Source: Tetrapyrgos nigripes
Lineage: Eukaryota > Basidiomycota > Agaricomycetes > Agaricales > Campanellaceae
Assembly: GCA_013368315.1 (NCBI GenBank)
Contig: JAACJM010000053.1
Coordinates: forward strand, 248,001 to 312,000
Reading direction: 5' to 3'
DNA length: 64,000 nt
How positions within the stretch are numbered: the stretch's first letter is position 1; each line of letters begins with the position of its first letter. The notes below the pieces were generated by a model. The model saw only the letters and a program-made list of their open reading frames with translations. It ran no database searches and was not told where the DNA came from. This document shows, one piece after another, positions 1 through 11,862 of this stretch. A program made the translations under genes and the position numbers.

Positions 1-23
1 CTGCAAGGTACTTAAGAAGAATA

Positions 24-619
24 CTATTCAGCGTCACCAACACTCACCTCATTCTTTGCAGCCTTTGTCAACTCTGGAGGTTTGACCGAGTCCGTGTCCT
101 CATCATTCAACCCACCCTGCTCATTCAGCCCATCTTGCTGTGTCACTCCTTCTTGCTCTATGTCCTGGCTGTCATCATCATTGTTGCTTTGAAGTGGACC
201 ATCGTCGGCAGCAGCCCATTCGCACCAGTCATGACATAGCCCAGCCTTCAGTTTGACGCTGGAAGACAGAATAAGGATTAGCAATCAATTAAAAGAGTTG
301 ACAGCCAACACATATGCTTTCTTTGATTTCAGTTTCTTCTTCTCAACTCCTTTCTCTGCTGCCAGCTGCTGTCGAATGGCCTCTCTTTTAGCAGCAACTG
401 AGGCTAAAACCTGTCCTTTGGCTGGCTTCTTCAAAGCTTGTTGAGCCTAGATATGTATGGTGAGTTGAGTATTAATATATGGATGCACAATCTTACTTTT
501 TGCTTTTCAGCAACCAGGTCAGCTTTATCTGGATCACTTTCGTCATCTTCGATATCGACATCATCTTGCATCTCAAAACATGGAGTGTCTTCATTGGATG
601 GGTCATGGAGATAGTCCAC
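24..619 (-). CDS. Acidic/Lys-rich ORF, divergent companion of Plavaka element 1 (partial)
   Basis: Two or three exons can be read on the minus strand. The first (about 619 to 495) is acidic (MQDDVDIEDDESDPDKADLV) and follows a TAG acceptor, so an upstream exon is likely; its first codon here is GTG, not ATG. An intron (GTAAG...ATCTAG) leads to a Lys/Ala/Gln-rich exon (AQQALKKPAKGQVLASVAAK), a second intron ends at TTCCAG near 262, and a Ser/Asp/Gln-rich tail runs towards the window edge. No catalytic domain is visible. It is transcribed away from the Plavaka transposase starting at 746. A gene in the same relative position at 42.8-45.3 kb carries a DUF6532-like domain, so this may be the N-terminal part of a related protein whose C-terminus is off the edge. 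That is inference; the sequence shows only the low-complexity acidic and basic part. Confidence 0.4.
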
Positions 620-745
620 CCGCTAGCAAGGGTTTAGTGAGGGCATTTGGATGGATTCCGATGAGCTGGCTAATTGATGGTATTTGTTTGTTTTCCCTCT
701 GACTTTGCAAAAATTTTCATCGCTAACTTCACCCACTCTCACCTC

Positions 746-3700
746 ATGCCATTCCCCTGCTCATTTCCAGGCTGTCTTCAACTGCTCAAAGCACCTGCCA
801 GACGTACTAAGCACTTCAACAGTGTCCACTGTGCAGTCACTCAAGAACCTGATGATAATGATTTAGAGACTGACCATTCATTTGTCTACCAGTGACATGC
901 TACTATGAACGGTGTGTCATTTTTTAAATCATGTATTATCTATATACTGAAACTAGCCTTAGCCATTCCAACCAACCAGTATGGTATACCTTTACCTGCT
1001 GGTGCTCCTCCTCCTCCTCCTCCCAAGCAACCAGTACCCCATACATCTGAGGCATGGTTCCCTTTTGAGAATGGTGTCAAGTTTGATTTTGCTCACCATC
1101 ATTTCGTCTGAAAACAATCATCTGCAGAGGAGATCAACAAAGACCTTGATATGTGGAAGGCCAAGGTTTTTTCTGCTGGTGGTGACCCCAACACTGTACC
1201 TTGGGATCGTAGTCAACAAATGTATGGTGCCATTGATGCTATTGAGGATATCAATGTACAATGGACGGCATTTGAGGTCACCTACAATGGTCCTCGACCT
1301 CAAGGTACCCCACCTGCTTGGATGACAAAGAAATATCAGGTGGTCATGTGCAATGTCCGGGAACTTTTCCATCATCAAATGAAGTTGAAGGAATGGGACG
1401 CTCTCCTCAAAAAGGCTCCGTATCGACAATTTGATGGGAAATGAAGGCACGTAAGGTCAGACCTCATGTCTGCAGACTGGGCTTGGAAGCAAGCAGTGCG
1501 TATTTTCTCCTTCCAAAATGGCACTTGCTGACCATGCTTCATGATCAGGACATGATTGCAGAGGACCCTGCTACTCATGGCTCCATGTTTGTTCCATTGA
1601 TGATGGGTAGCAACAAGACGACAGTCTCAGTAGCAACAGGACATCAAGAGTATCATCCAGTCTATGTCAGGGAACCTCATGAACACTGCACGTTGGACTC
1701 ATCCATTTGCCCTTGTCCCTTGTGCGTTTCTTGCTATTCCCAAAAGTATGTGATCTGCTTTTCTGTCTTGACTGTTCACTCACTCTATAATCCTAGCAAG
1801 TAAAAGTCAAGCAAAAAAACCAGCATTCCAGACTTTTGTACGACAGTTGTACCACGTGTCGCTAGCGGCCATCTTTGAGCTGCTACAAGAGTTTATGACC
1901 CAGCCTGACATTGTCATGTGTCCTGACAGTTACTACCACTGCGTTGTCCATGGCCTGGGTCCCTACATTGCGGACTACCCAGAGCAAGTATGGCTTGCAT
2001 GTATTGTCTCTGGCTGGTGTCCAAAGTGAGCTCATTCTTTTTGCTATAATTGTTCCCTCTGTCTAAGCCTAACTTTTATTTCAGATGCACAAACCTGCCA
2101 GACGAGCTCAATACTGGGGAAAATAGACCATGGACCCGTGAAAAGGACAAATTGTGGAGGCTCAGGCACTGGAATGCAGACATTCTTTGCGATAATTACA
2201 GAGCTAGGAGCGATGGCATTGTGAGTCCCCAGTATTTTCTCAACTGTCGTGTGTTCTGAATGCAGTAAATTCTAGCCCTTCACACACTTGTTTCCTCATG
2301 CAGATATTCACAAGTTGCTTTCGTCAGACCTTCTACATCAAGTCATTAAGGGAACATTTAAGGATCATCTTGTTGAATGGGTCATGGATTATATCATGGA
2401 TACACATCCTTCTCAGGAAGCTCTCGAGATATTAAAGGATATTGATCACCGGTGCATCTTGTTTTTGTGCAGTGTATTTGTATACTCATATCAGTGCTTG
2501 TCATTCAGGGTCTCTGCTGTCCCTGCTTATCCTGGACTTCGTTGCTTTCCAGATGGCCGTAACTTCACACAATGGACAGGTGATGACTCAAAAGTGTTAA
2601 TGAAGGTGTGTTATCATTTGTGCTCAAAACCCAGTGATCAATACTTGTGTTTGTAGGTCTATCTCGCTGCCATTGTGAACTATGTGCCTTCCTTAATGGT
2701 TAAGGCCATGTCTGCTTTCCTTGATTTCTGTTACCTGGCCTGACGAAACTCACACACCACTAGGACATTGATGCCATGAAAGTTGCATTAGAGGAATTTC
2801 ACCAATATCGGCAGGTGTTTGTGGATACTGGTGTTCGAGACAGCATCTCCCTTCCCCATCAACATTCATTGATGCACTATGTGGACAATGTCTATTGCTT
2901 TGGCTCCTTCAACAGGTTGTGCTCGTCCATCATTGAGAACAAACACATCAAGGCAGTCAAGGAACCCTGGCGACGCTCTAATCGATATGAGGCACTTGAT
3001 CAAATGCTTGTTAGCATTACTTGCATGGACAAACTTGTCGGAATGCGGCGACACCTTATTGCACGAGGAATGATGATGGGCTCCACATATACATACCAGG
3101 TACAGGTGATGAGCGGAGACTACCCAGATCATCCTACACAGGGCAACAGTGATGAGTTGGGGGAGAACGAGAACCTGGGACTGTCTTCTGGCCCATCAAC
3201 TTTTAGCTCTGTACATGTTGCAGCAAAACGAGGTGCGTTGTACTTCTAGCGGCAGTATATCTTGTAATAATCTTTTGACAGAATCTGGCTATCCTATCAA
3301 AGCCAAATCTCTTGGAACCCATATACGTCAACCCCATCTCCTTAAGACTATTCGTCGATACCTCTGGGGAGTTGCTCATCCCAATGCTGAGCAGCCCTTG
3401 GATGTCAATGACTGTCTGTTATTTGACTCACACATCTCTGTCTACCATTCAGCCGTCACTTGTTTCTATGCTCCTAGTGAGGTGTGTGGAGCTGGTAGTA
3501 TGCATTCCAAGCACATATGGTCACATCCTTCTTGGCGCAGTGGATGGGCTCGCTGAGACACAGTCTTCATTGTTACAGGGGATGAGCCTTCCATGCTTGG
3601 TCTTACTGTTGCCCAAGTGCTTCTTTTCTTCTCATTCACGCACTGAGGCTCCCAGCATGAATGTGCTTTGGTCCATTGGTTTACACGAGTCAGCGATGAG

Positions 3701-3943
3701 CGAGATGAGGCCATGAATATGTGGATTGTCAAACCAGAGACGGACTTTCAGAATTGGCGCACTTTGGAGGTAGTACATGTTGACTCCATTGTACGAGGAT
3801 GTCATCTTCTCCCAGTCTTTGCAGATGTCCCTGTAGACAATGATTTTTCTTATGATTGTGCTCTCACTTCTTTTCCTACTTACTACGTTAATTCGTTCAT
3901 AGATAATCATAGTCATGAACTCTTAATGGACAAGTCTACATAG
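746..3943 (+). pseudogene. Plavaka-type transposase (CACTA-like DNA transposon), decayed, element 1
   Basis: A multi-exon transposase relic. It opens with a C2H2-like finger (MPFPCSFPGCLQ ... RRTKHFNSVHC), then a Pro-rich linker. The Plavaka core follows: WKAKVFSAGG near 1150, the strand GSNKTTVSVATGHQEYHPVY near 1610-1670, IADYPEQVWLACIVSGWCPK near 1960-2028 followed by a spliced CT, FPHADIHKLLSSDLLHQVIK near 2290-2350, and SLPHQHSLMHYV near 2845. The C-terminal module is readable to about 3943 (FADVPVDNDFSYD, YYVNSFIDNHSHE). Exons sit in different frames. Most joins fit short introns (for example GTATG...CCTAG at 1746-1798), but frames also break without splice sites near 1440 and 3560, so it is not expected to make active enzyme. 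Known: Plavaka transposases are abundant in Agaricomycetes. I did not find terminal inverted repeats or a target-site duplication. Confidence 0.85.
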
Positions 3944-5538
3944 TCAAAAGTTTGTATAGATGGTGTATTCTGCAATAGAGTAAATACCAGAATAGCTGAG
4001 GTTACAGGCTTATGGACTTGCAGGCTTGCGGACTTTGGCTCGACTTTCATGCCAGCTGGTAAGTGCCTGTAAGTCCCGGAAGTTCGGCAGTAAAAATACT
4101 GATTTGCTGATGTACTTCAATGTTCTTTAATAAAAGAATTTTTTGGATGATAGTGAAATGTTTTGCACAGTGAGCATAATCAAAATCTATCCGAGCTTGG
4201 GCCTTGTAATTTGCTATGCAAAGCAGTGGCACTGTTTTGCAGTGAAACTGCTACTAAAGCCCTCACAAGCAGCATTGAGCACCTTGACTGGGGAAAGGTG
4301 CCACTGCTTCACATGGCAAGTTACAAGGCCCTCCTCAACAAAATCATACCAAAATTTCACTCTTGTATTGACTACATTGCAGCTACTTGCAAAGTAGTAT
4401 GAGCGAAATAAGGTTAGGTATGTGCAAAGCCATGCAGCGGATCAATGCAGAGCATGGACACACAGGTTGTAAACATACAACACAAATGAAAGACGCACCC
4501 ATTGACTGGTGAAGTTCTCAGTGAGAGTATAAAACGTTCATTAAGACAGGGAAGGAGGATGACAGTGATGAAACAAAAGTGAAGATACAGAAAGAAAGAG
4601 TTACAAAAAGAATAGAAAAAGAGGATAAAATCAAAACCAGCATCCAAAGATCATCAATACGCTAAACCCAACTCAACTCTAGCTTCATGCGAACATCACA
4701 ATCATGCAGTGAAGAGTGCAAAATCCAGCCACCAAGTCACCCATCATCCAATAGAGGCATGAGAAACCAACGTCAATGTCAACACCAACAGCAACGCCTG
4801 ATGTAGGCGAAGACCAGGGACAAGCCAAAACACCAATCACAGGAATACTCCTCGCTTTTCACTACTCGTTCTTTGACCCCATCCAAAAATCCATCTGACA
4901 AGTCATTCCACCCCCTGACTGGCAAAACAACTCCACATGTAACACTGGTACTCCAAATTGAGAGCAGCCAACTCTTTGTTAGCTCTAGCGACAGTTTCCA
5001 AACTCCTTGAGCTAGCAGTAGAACAGATGGAGAGTACAGCTAATTCTCGGCTGCACATGTTGGGGTGAGTTCAAACTTTGCCGTCTAGATCAAAGACACT
5101 TTGTAGACTGAGAGGAGTGATGAGAATGGAGGAGGGGTACTGTACACCAAAGAGAGTAGTGGGAGGGAACGGGTGTTGGTAAGATAGAGCAAGCGCGGAA
5201 CAATGCGCAAGGAGCAGAGGGCTGCAAGATTGGCATGGTGGGTTGAGGAGGTACCATCGGAACTATGGGCGTAGTCAAATGCACCTGTAAAGATAACTGA
5301 GTATATGTAGGCGCAGCGTAGGCATATGTAAAAAAAGATACATGCACCAGACTACTGTTTCAGTTTTTCTCCAGCCATTTCTTCTAAGTATCTCTTCAAA
5401 GGCGACGGTTTCTAGCAGTTGAGGTCCTTGTTGAGCAATGGATCTGGGTTGCTTCTAGGAGGCATTTGACACTGTGGGTGGCGAACCATATTTGGGGCAT
5501 TGAAAAACACGAACTTAAATTACTGATTTTTCAAAGCA
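3944..5538. other. No gene seen; probable 3' flank of Plavaka element 1
   Basis: Short ORFs occur in all frames but none shows a recognisable domain, a believable exon chain or a signal peptide. The start of the stretch may belong to the transposon's untranslated end. A 35 bp segment at 4197-4232 recurs in diverged form at 30482-30520. Confidence 0.5.
4197..4232 (+). repeat. Short dispersed repeat, copy 1 (second copy near 30482)
   Basis: The string GGCCTTGTAATTTGC and the next 17 bases match 30482-30520 apart from C/T and A/G transitions. I cannot assign it to a named element. Confidence 0.4.
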
Positions 5539-5630
5539 GCTTTTGCTCCCCGGGCCTACTCCATATGGGACCGATTTGAAGCCAATATTCCATATGGAGT
5601 ATGCCCGGGGCCGAGCAAAAACCCGTCATT
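5539..5630. repeat. Short inverted repeat (hairpin of about 90 bp)
   Basis: Two arms of about 30 nt around a short spacer: CCCGGGCCTACTCCATATGG on the left is mirrored by CCATATGGAGTATGCCCGGG on the right, flanked by TTTTGCT and AGCAAAA. It could be a tiny MITE or a structured transcript end. No target-site duplication was recognised. Confidence 0.6.
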
Positions 5631-5689
5631 TAAGTTTAAGATTCTTCCAAGCTCCAAATATGCTCCGCGGTGTGAGGTGGGGAAACATG

Positions 5690-5912
5690 ATGAGCGGAAC
5701 GAGTCGACACGCTGGCATGACATCGTGGTTGTGGACCTGGTCCAGACCGAGTCTAGACATTTCGGTTGTCGGGAATGTAGAGACCAGCTTAGGGATGACG
5801 ACACGTCATACAGAGTAACAAAAAGGGGTGGGAGATTGAAGCCGTGGTAAATTTTGACTCAATTAGAAAAGTCACGGGGTCTCGACCTAAGTTAACTCAG
5901 CTCGTAACAACC
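5690..5912 (+). repeat. Dispersed repeat R1, copy 1
   Basis: This segment (landmarks CAGACCGAGTCTAGACAT, AAAAAGGGGTGGGAG, CTAAGTTAACTC) is matched in reverse orientation by 30272-30400 joined to 23330-23386, the two flanks of the copia insertion. Removing that insertion restores one continuous copy. No coding capacity is evident. Confidence 0.6.
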
Positions 5913-7462
5913 TCATAGAAGACACTCAAGGTAGTTCTAGGGTACTCGTCAACAATCGTTTCACTTTTAGCAGTGTTACTTACGTTGAAAAAATTTGACA
6001 GTTCCGCCAATCATTTTCCCCTATTTAGTCTCTTTCAAGCTCTCGATATGGTACAGTGATCAGCCCTGGTTTGGTTTAGTCGGCTTTAGACTCACAGATT
6101 CACTCCCACTGCCCAGTCACTCTTCTCTCTCACACGTTCTACCCCCATAAACGCCAAGATCTACGCTGATTACTTCCGAGTCCATGGGCTGTCTTCTACC
6201 AACGAATACCCACCGTGATTCTATTTAGATATTCTTGATCTGAGATGCTTTGTAAACAGTCGGGAATCGTGTGGAGACAGTGGAGTCTGAAAGGATGAGA
6301 AATCGACAGTCGGTACGACATGAGGCGGGAAGAATCATTGATTTTGGCCGTAAGAAAGGGTACAGCGGGAGATGGGAGTTAGAGATATTTCGGGATAAAT
6401 AAGAAGTGTCAGAATGAGAGAAGGGGAGAAGGCACTGAGAGGAAGCCAGAACGCGAACAATCATCATGTCATTGGCTGATCTACTTGTATGGAAAGGCTG
6501 AAGGATAAGAAAGCCAACTTCAAGGGGCAGGAGGGACCTGGAAACTTGGCGTATGACACCTCGCGTGTGTGATACCATGATCGCGGTACTAGGACGGATT
6601 CTCGAGGGGTGGTTAATGAGCTCTATTCTTTACCTCGTCTCGCGCTCCAATGTGGTTGCATATTCATTTAGCCATCTACTTTCTTTCAGGGATATCTTCC
6701 AGTTGGCATAAGGTTTGTACAACATAAATCATACTAGGAAGCTCGGGATTCTGCTAGTTACATTTTAAAATCATGACACGAATAGACAGGTAACTGGAAC
6801 TTTCATTGAACATTTCAGACGGCGTGTTCTTCATCTGCTTTTTCCATACTACCACCATCTGAAACTTGACCATTACCACCGTGAAAGGTGGAAAGATGTA
6901 GAGTATTGACAGTTTCACCCAGCGTATTAACGCTAACGCCTAGGTGAATCCGGGCGATGATAAGAGTGGGAGTCATGCCCTAGCAAAAAGTAAATAATTA
7001 ATTATATGAACTATTGGACAGTTAAGTGAACTCACGGCCAAGGTAGTCATCAAAGGATAGAGGTTAGGAGACAATGGTACGACTTGCAGGATGATCTCAA
7101 AGACGATGACTGAAATGGGATATAGCAATCCTGATTCCCTAATAACATATAGGAATTAGCACCAGGAATTTTGCTAGCAAAGAAAGCTCACATCAGGGCA
7201 ATCACAGTCCGGTATCTCCTCTTCGTGTCCTCCTTAGCATCTGGATTAACTTTGCCAAGCTGCTTCATGATCCACCAGATTCTTCCGGCTGTAGCCAGGA
7301 CAATTACAATTCCATCTAATATTTACGGATAACTTGCCAATGAGAAAGGTCAGGAGTACATTGGAAGCAGCATTGAAGCTGAAAAATGCTTCCAGCATTT
7401 TATTAGCGTCGTCCAATAGTTTTATCGCTTTTTCATCGCTGAGAGAGCGGAAAAATACATTA
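5913..7462. repeat. Segmental duplication, copy A
   Basis: About 1.55 kb aligns by eye with 9050-9349 plus 10586-11862 (copy B), with many point differences and small indels. Landmarks shared in the same order are ATAAACGCCAAGATCTAC, a GAGAAATCG block, TCTTTCAGGGATATC, and the membrane-protein exons. Homology stops at about 7462, inside the coding region, so copy A lacks the 5' exons present beyond copy B. Confidence 0.85.
6815..7462 (-). pseudogene. 5'-truncated copy of a multi-pass membrane protein gene (copy A)
   Basis: Minus-strand exons match the 3' half of the gene at 11199-12694. Readable parts are NKMLEAFFSFNAASNVLLTF, a GC-AG intron (GCAAGT...CTACAG), GRIWWIMKQLGKVNPDAKED, then ESGLLYPISVIVFEI and LIIARIHLGVSVNTLGETV after two short GT-AG introns, ending EEHAV-stop at 6815. 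No internal stop is seen in these exons, in contrast to copy B, which has TAG where copy A has Gln in MKQLGK. The exons for the start codon and the first TM helices are absent because the duplication breaks at about 7462. Without an upstream promoter it is probably dead. Confidence 0.75.
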
Positions 7463-7659
7463 ACTGGGGGTAGAGGCCAAGCTATGCTGGCAAGGCGATT
7501 ACTATTTTACATTCAAGGATATTTTTGTGTCATTTGCACTGTGGGATATATTGAGTAGTTATTGTACAAGTGTATTGGTTATTATAAGTGGGCGCTCATT
7601 AATTTACTCTACACAACGAACCAAGTCAAATAGTAAATTGTCACTTATTTATGAACAAA

Positions 7660-8115
7660 CTCCCTCATGCATGCACAAACTGATAGCTCCACATCCAGTC
7701 CACCTATCATGGCCAGAATTGATCAAGTAAACTCCTCTGCACTCACATATCAGCCTTCTCACCCACCCAAAAGCTCATATTTGTAGATCTAGAGTACCTA
7801 TCATTATGGGATTTCATTCCCCCTTGTTCCAAAGTTAAATGAGACCAGAATTGTCCCATAACAAGGATATATTGATGGTAAACTTCCCTGCACTTGCATA
7901 CCCTCGCCCTCACCCACCCAAACAAGTGATATCTTCACATCCAGAGCGCCTATCATTCTAGGGTTTCTTTCCTCATTATTCCGAAGTGAAATGAGGCCAA
8001 AGTTGCTCCAGAACAAAAATATATTGAAGATAAACTTCCCTGCACTCACATAGTACACATACCCTCTCCTCACCTACCCAAAACTGATATCTCCAGATCC
8101 AGAGTGGTTTTCTGT
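7660..8115. repeat. Tandem repeat, 3-4 diverged units of about 130-140 bp
   Basis: Recurring landmarks in the same order are CTGCACT-CACAT, CTCACC-ACCCAAA, CTGATATCTC-AGATCCAGAG, CCTATCATT, and TGAAATGAGGCCA...AACAA-ATATATTGA-G-TAAACTTCC. Three units are clear and a partial one precedes them near 7665. The array lies between the two duplication copies. Short ORFs through it are repeat shadows, not genes. Confidence 0.75.
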
Positions 8116-8142
8116 ATGGGGTTTTTTTCCCTGAACTTACAC

Positions 8143-8456
8143 GCTACAAGTACGCACGGATTTTCGTTTGTGCCCAGAACCGTCTCCTATTCCATCCACT
8201 TCCAATTCCCATTGATGACACATTCCACACTCCGAGTCACTGGAATGTATCCGAAATCGCTGAATACCAACGCCGTTGCGCTGTTCTCCGTCACTGGAAG
8301 AGCGCTGGCCATACCAATCTTCCGAACACGGATTATGAGCTACCCACGCTCACTTATGCGACGCATATCCTTCACGATTCCACTGTAACCGGACTTGCCA
8401 ATATGAATATTGATTTGGCTGGTCCGTCGAATCAATCCACACAAGGGTCAGCTTAG
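8143..8456 (+). pseudogene. 3' end of a retroelement ORF (probable Ty3/gypsy)
   Basis: An open frame of about 105 codons with no ATG at its start runs to a TAG at 8454-8456. Its composition is protein-like (YKYARIFVCAQNRLLF, DDTFHTPSHWNVSEI, EYQRRCAVLRHWKSAGHTN). It is followed by about 250 bp of untranslated DNA, a purine tract and a TG...CA repeat at 8718, the order expected for the end of a polyprotein and a 3' LTR. No RT or integrase motif remains, so the superfamily is inferred from the LTR form and general resemblance. Confidence 0.4.
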
Positions 8457-8717
8457 ACCTGGGTTAGGAGCGCAGTGGGTTATGAGGGAGAGCTAGACCT
8501 TGTCACTGGTCCCAGGGGACTCGACGAAATAGGTCTGAATGATGGGTTATGTCCATAATCATTCCTTTAATTATTTACTTATTTAATTTTGAATATTTGT
8601 GACATTTTCGTCTCTGAACGCCATGCATTCTCGTCCGAATTCTATGTCTATTCCATATGTTTCTCTTTTACTATGCAGTCCATTTCTACGCGTACGCTTT
8701 GTTCTAGCAGGGGAGGA

Positions 8718-8908
8718 TGTAACGGCTGTTACCATATTCGTGGTCTTATATCATACATTCTCACGCGTCCTAGTACTTAAGTACTTTCTCGTACTTTCTT
8801 CTTTAACTCTTTCTCTTACATCGCCTTACCTGTCTTGTACGTACCAGTGGTAATTAAAAGCCCTGTCCTGCGTATTGAGGCCTGAGGCACCGAGAGAACC
8901 GAGTTACA
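8718..8908. repeat. Probable 3' LTR of a truncated Ty3/gypsy-like element
   Basis: The segment begins TGTAACGGCTGTTACC and ends GAGTTACA, giving a perfect 6 bp terminal inversion (TGTAAC/GTTACA) with TG...CA ends. The purine-rich tract AGGGGAGGA immediately precedes it, as a polypurine tract should. No matching 5' LTR was found in the window. Confidence 0.55.
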
Positions 8909-9049
8909 GTTTCCGAGGTAGCTAAGATTGAAAAACCAAATTGAAATTCATCCCTTACTAGGCTTTCCTTGACTCTTGATTCAGGCACCATCTAGGTTGA
9001 GGTCGTAAAACTCCTGCTGAAGCCCTTACAAGCAGTGTTGGGCATCTTG

Positions 9050-11862
9050 ACAACCCCGTAGAAGACACTGGAGGTAGTTACTTGCAGAATACTTTTCAAC
9101 GCTAGTTCTCACTTTTAGAAATGTTGTTTATGTCGAAAAAATTTTACAACCCCGCCAATTGTATATATTTCCCCTATCCAGTATCCGTTAAGCTGTCGGT
9201 ACGGTGATCAGCCTTAGTTTGGTTTAGTCTGCATTAGACTCCCGGATTCTTTCCCAGTCACTCTTCTCTCACATTGCACCCCCCATAAACGCCAAGATCT
9301 ACACTGGTTGCTTCCGAGTCCAGGGGCAATCTTCTACCAATGTATACCCGGGTATGAGAAATCTGCAGACACCCTGCAGACACCCCAATTAGCTCATTTA
9401 TTGTCAAAACCATTTTTTTGTTAAGTTCTACTATCTAGGATGAATAATAGGAATGATGGCTGCCCGTGCATGTACATAAGTCCAGGACATATGATACACT
9501 TTCTGGTTTGCAACATTTTCTACATTTTGGTGGCCCATTCTTTCAAAATGAGCTTGTTTGTAATTATCCCTTTACAATACGCATAGTTACAGTAAGTGAT
9601 GTGATTTCATATAGCGAGGCTGGCGCAGACAGTTGGCCTTATACAGAATCTGACCTTGAGGTGCAGTAATACTTTTTTTAATTATTACGAGTTTTTTTCT
9701 GACTAGTTTTTAGGAGAGCGGCCTTTGCAAGGCCATACAGGAAAAGATGAAAGCAGAAAGAGCAGCAAAGCGAGTAGAGAAAGAGAACAGTATGCCTCCC
9801 AGATCCATTTACCGAAGAGAAAGGCTTAAACAGGTCAACCATGGCTGTTCAGGAAATCACTACCAATCCAGCAGAACCTTGCCAGCCACAACAATCAGCT
9901 GGGTCTAAGCACAGATGTCATGCAGAAAACAGAGGTGAAGAGACAGAGGATGGAAACCAGTATAAGAAAACACATAGGCAGAGAAAATAGTCTCTTTACA
10001 ACAAAAATTGGCTATTGCTAGCTAATCTTTATATCAAATCCATTCCTACCCAGTTCTAGGCGGAAGTACTGTACCTAACACTCTTATTTTGCTTTCTTAG
10101 GGTGTCTGCAGACACCCTTCCCAGAAATTACAAATGAGTACAAATTATCTTGAAGCTATTACAATGTATTATCTTGTAGAAACATGCTCAGACATGAGCC
10201 AAATACTACCAGTTGTTTGATATAATATGATATTCAAAGATGAGTAGTGCAAACACAGGTAGCAAGCATCTCAAAGCATTTTGAGTGTTCTTGGCCTACA
10301 TATTCACACTGATATACACTCATGAGAACGTAGAAATACTCTTCTGGTATCTTGAATAGAGAAAATCTGTAAGAATGTTTCAGGAAAAAATTCTGTGGCT
10401 GTGCTTATACTCCTTTTTTGAAGATTTTTACACTTTGTGTACAGCAGATAGACAACTTGCAAAGCATCTGGAAGCTTAAATATATATATGGTATGGTAAA
10501 TACAGTCTTATACAGTAATTTACAATGCTATCCGAAGGGTGTCTGCACGGGGTGTCTGCAGATTTACCTATACCGATGTATACCCAACCCCCCATCCCGA
10601 TTCTCTTCTATATATTCTCGACCTAGGTTATAACTTGACGCTTTGTAAAGTCAGGAATCGGGTGGAGTCTGAAAGGGTGAGAAATCGGCAGTCGGTATGA
10701 CATGAGGCTAAGAAGAATCATTCATTTTGGCCGTCAGAAGGGGTACAGCGGGAGTGGCGAGGAGGTGGAGGTAGCTATGGAGATGTTTCGGAATAAATAG
10801 GAAGAATGAGAATTAGAGAAGGAGAGAAGCCACTGAGAGGAAGCTAAAACGCGAACGATCATCACGTCATTGACTGATATATTTGTATGGGAAGGCTGGA
10901 GGATAAGAAAACCAAGGGGCGAGAGGGAAGTTGGCGGCGTATGACACCTCACGCGTGTGATAGCGGGATCGCCCAGGAACTGACGGTACTAGAGCGGGTT
11001 CTCGAGGCGTGATTCGTCTCGTGCTCCGATGTGGTTGCATACTCATTCAGCCATCCATTTTCTTTCAGGGATATCACTTGGGATTCATATCCTCTTTATC
11101 TTTACAACTTAAATCATAGGAAAGCTCGACATTCTACTTAGTTCCATTTTACAATTGTGGCACGAATAAACAGGTAACTGGAACTTTCACTGAACATTTC
11201 AGACGGTGTGTTCTTCATCTGCTTTTTCCATACTGCCACCATCATCCGATACTTTACCTGACCGACCTCTACCACCGTTAAGGGCAGTAAGATGCAGAGT
11301 ATTGACAGTTTCACCTAGCGTATTAATGCTAACGCCTAGGTGAACCCGGAGGATGATAAGAGTGGGAGCCATGCCCTAGCAAAAAGTGAATGATTAATTA
11401 TATGAATCATTGGACAGTTAAATGAACTCACGGCCAAGGTACTCATCAAGGGATAGAGGCTAGGGGACAATGCTACGACTTGCAGGATAATCTCAAAAAC
11501 GATGACTGAAATGGGATATAGCAATCCTGATTCCACACTAATAAAATATAGGAATTAGCCCTATAAATTTTGCTAGCAGAGAAAGCTCACATCAAGGCAA
11601 TCACAGTCCGGTATCGCCTCTTAATGTCCTCCTTAGCATCTGGATTCATTTTTTCGAGCTACTTCATGATCCACCAGATTCTTCCCGCTGTAGCCAAGTC
11701 AGTTGCGATTCCATCTAATATTTACAGATAACTTGCCAATGAGAAAAGTCAGGAGTACATTGGAAGCAACATTGACGCCGAAAAATGCTTCTAGCATTTT
11801 ATTAGCATTGTCGGATAGTTTTGTCTGTTTTTCAAGGCTGAGAGAGCCGAAGAATACATTGA
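9050..11862. repeat. Segmental duplication, copy B (interrupted by an insertion)
   Basis: Copy B matches copy A at 9050-9349 and again from 10586 to 11862. Between them is a 1226 bp element with inverted ends, so the duplication predates that insertion. Beyond 11862 the membrane-protein gene continues to its start codon, which copy A lacks. Confidence 0.85.
9350..10575. mobile_element. Non-autonomous TIR element inserted in duplication copy B
   Basis: The left end GGGTATGAGAAATCTGCAG is mirrored by the right end CTGCAGATTTACCTATACCG. Both ends then carry two copies of the GGGTGTCTGCA/TGCAGACACCC motif. A likely 10 bp target-site duplication, ATGTATACCC, flanks it at 9340-9349 and 10576-10585, and the site is empty in copy A. 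A perfect 20 bp palindrome of the same TIR motif lies inside at 10099-10118. The longest ORF (67 codons, 9466-9669) has no recognised domain, so mobilisation in trans is expected. TSD length leans towards a Mutator-like or related cut-and-paste family; the family is uncertain. Confidence 0.75.

Noticed and set aside
7743..8073. Overlapping minus-strand ORFs of 60 and 89 codons with similar sequence
   Set aside because: They translate successive units of the 130-140 bp tandem repeat.
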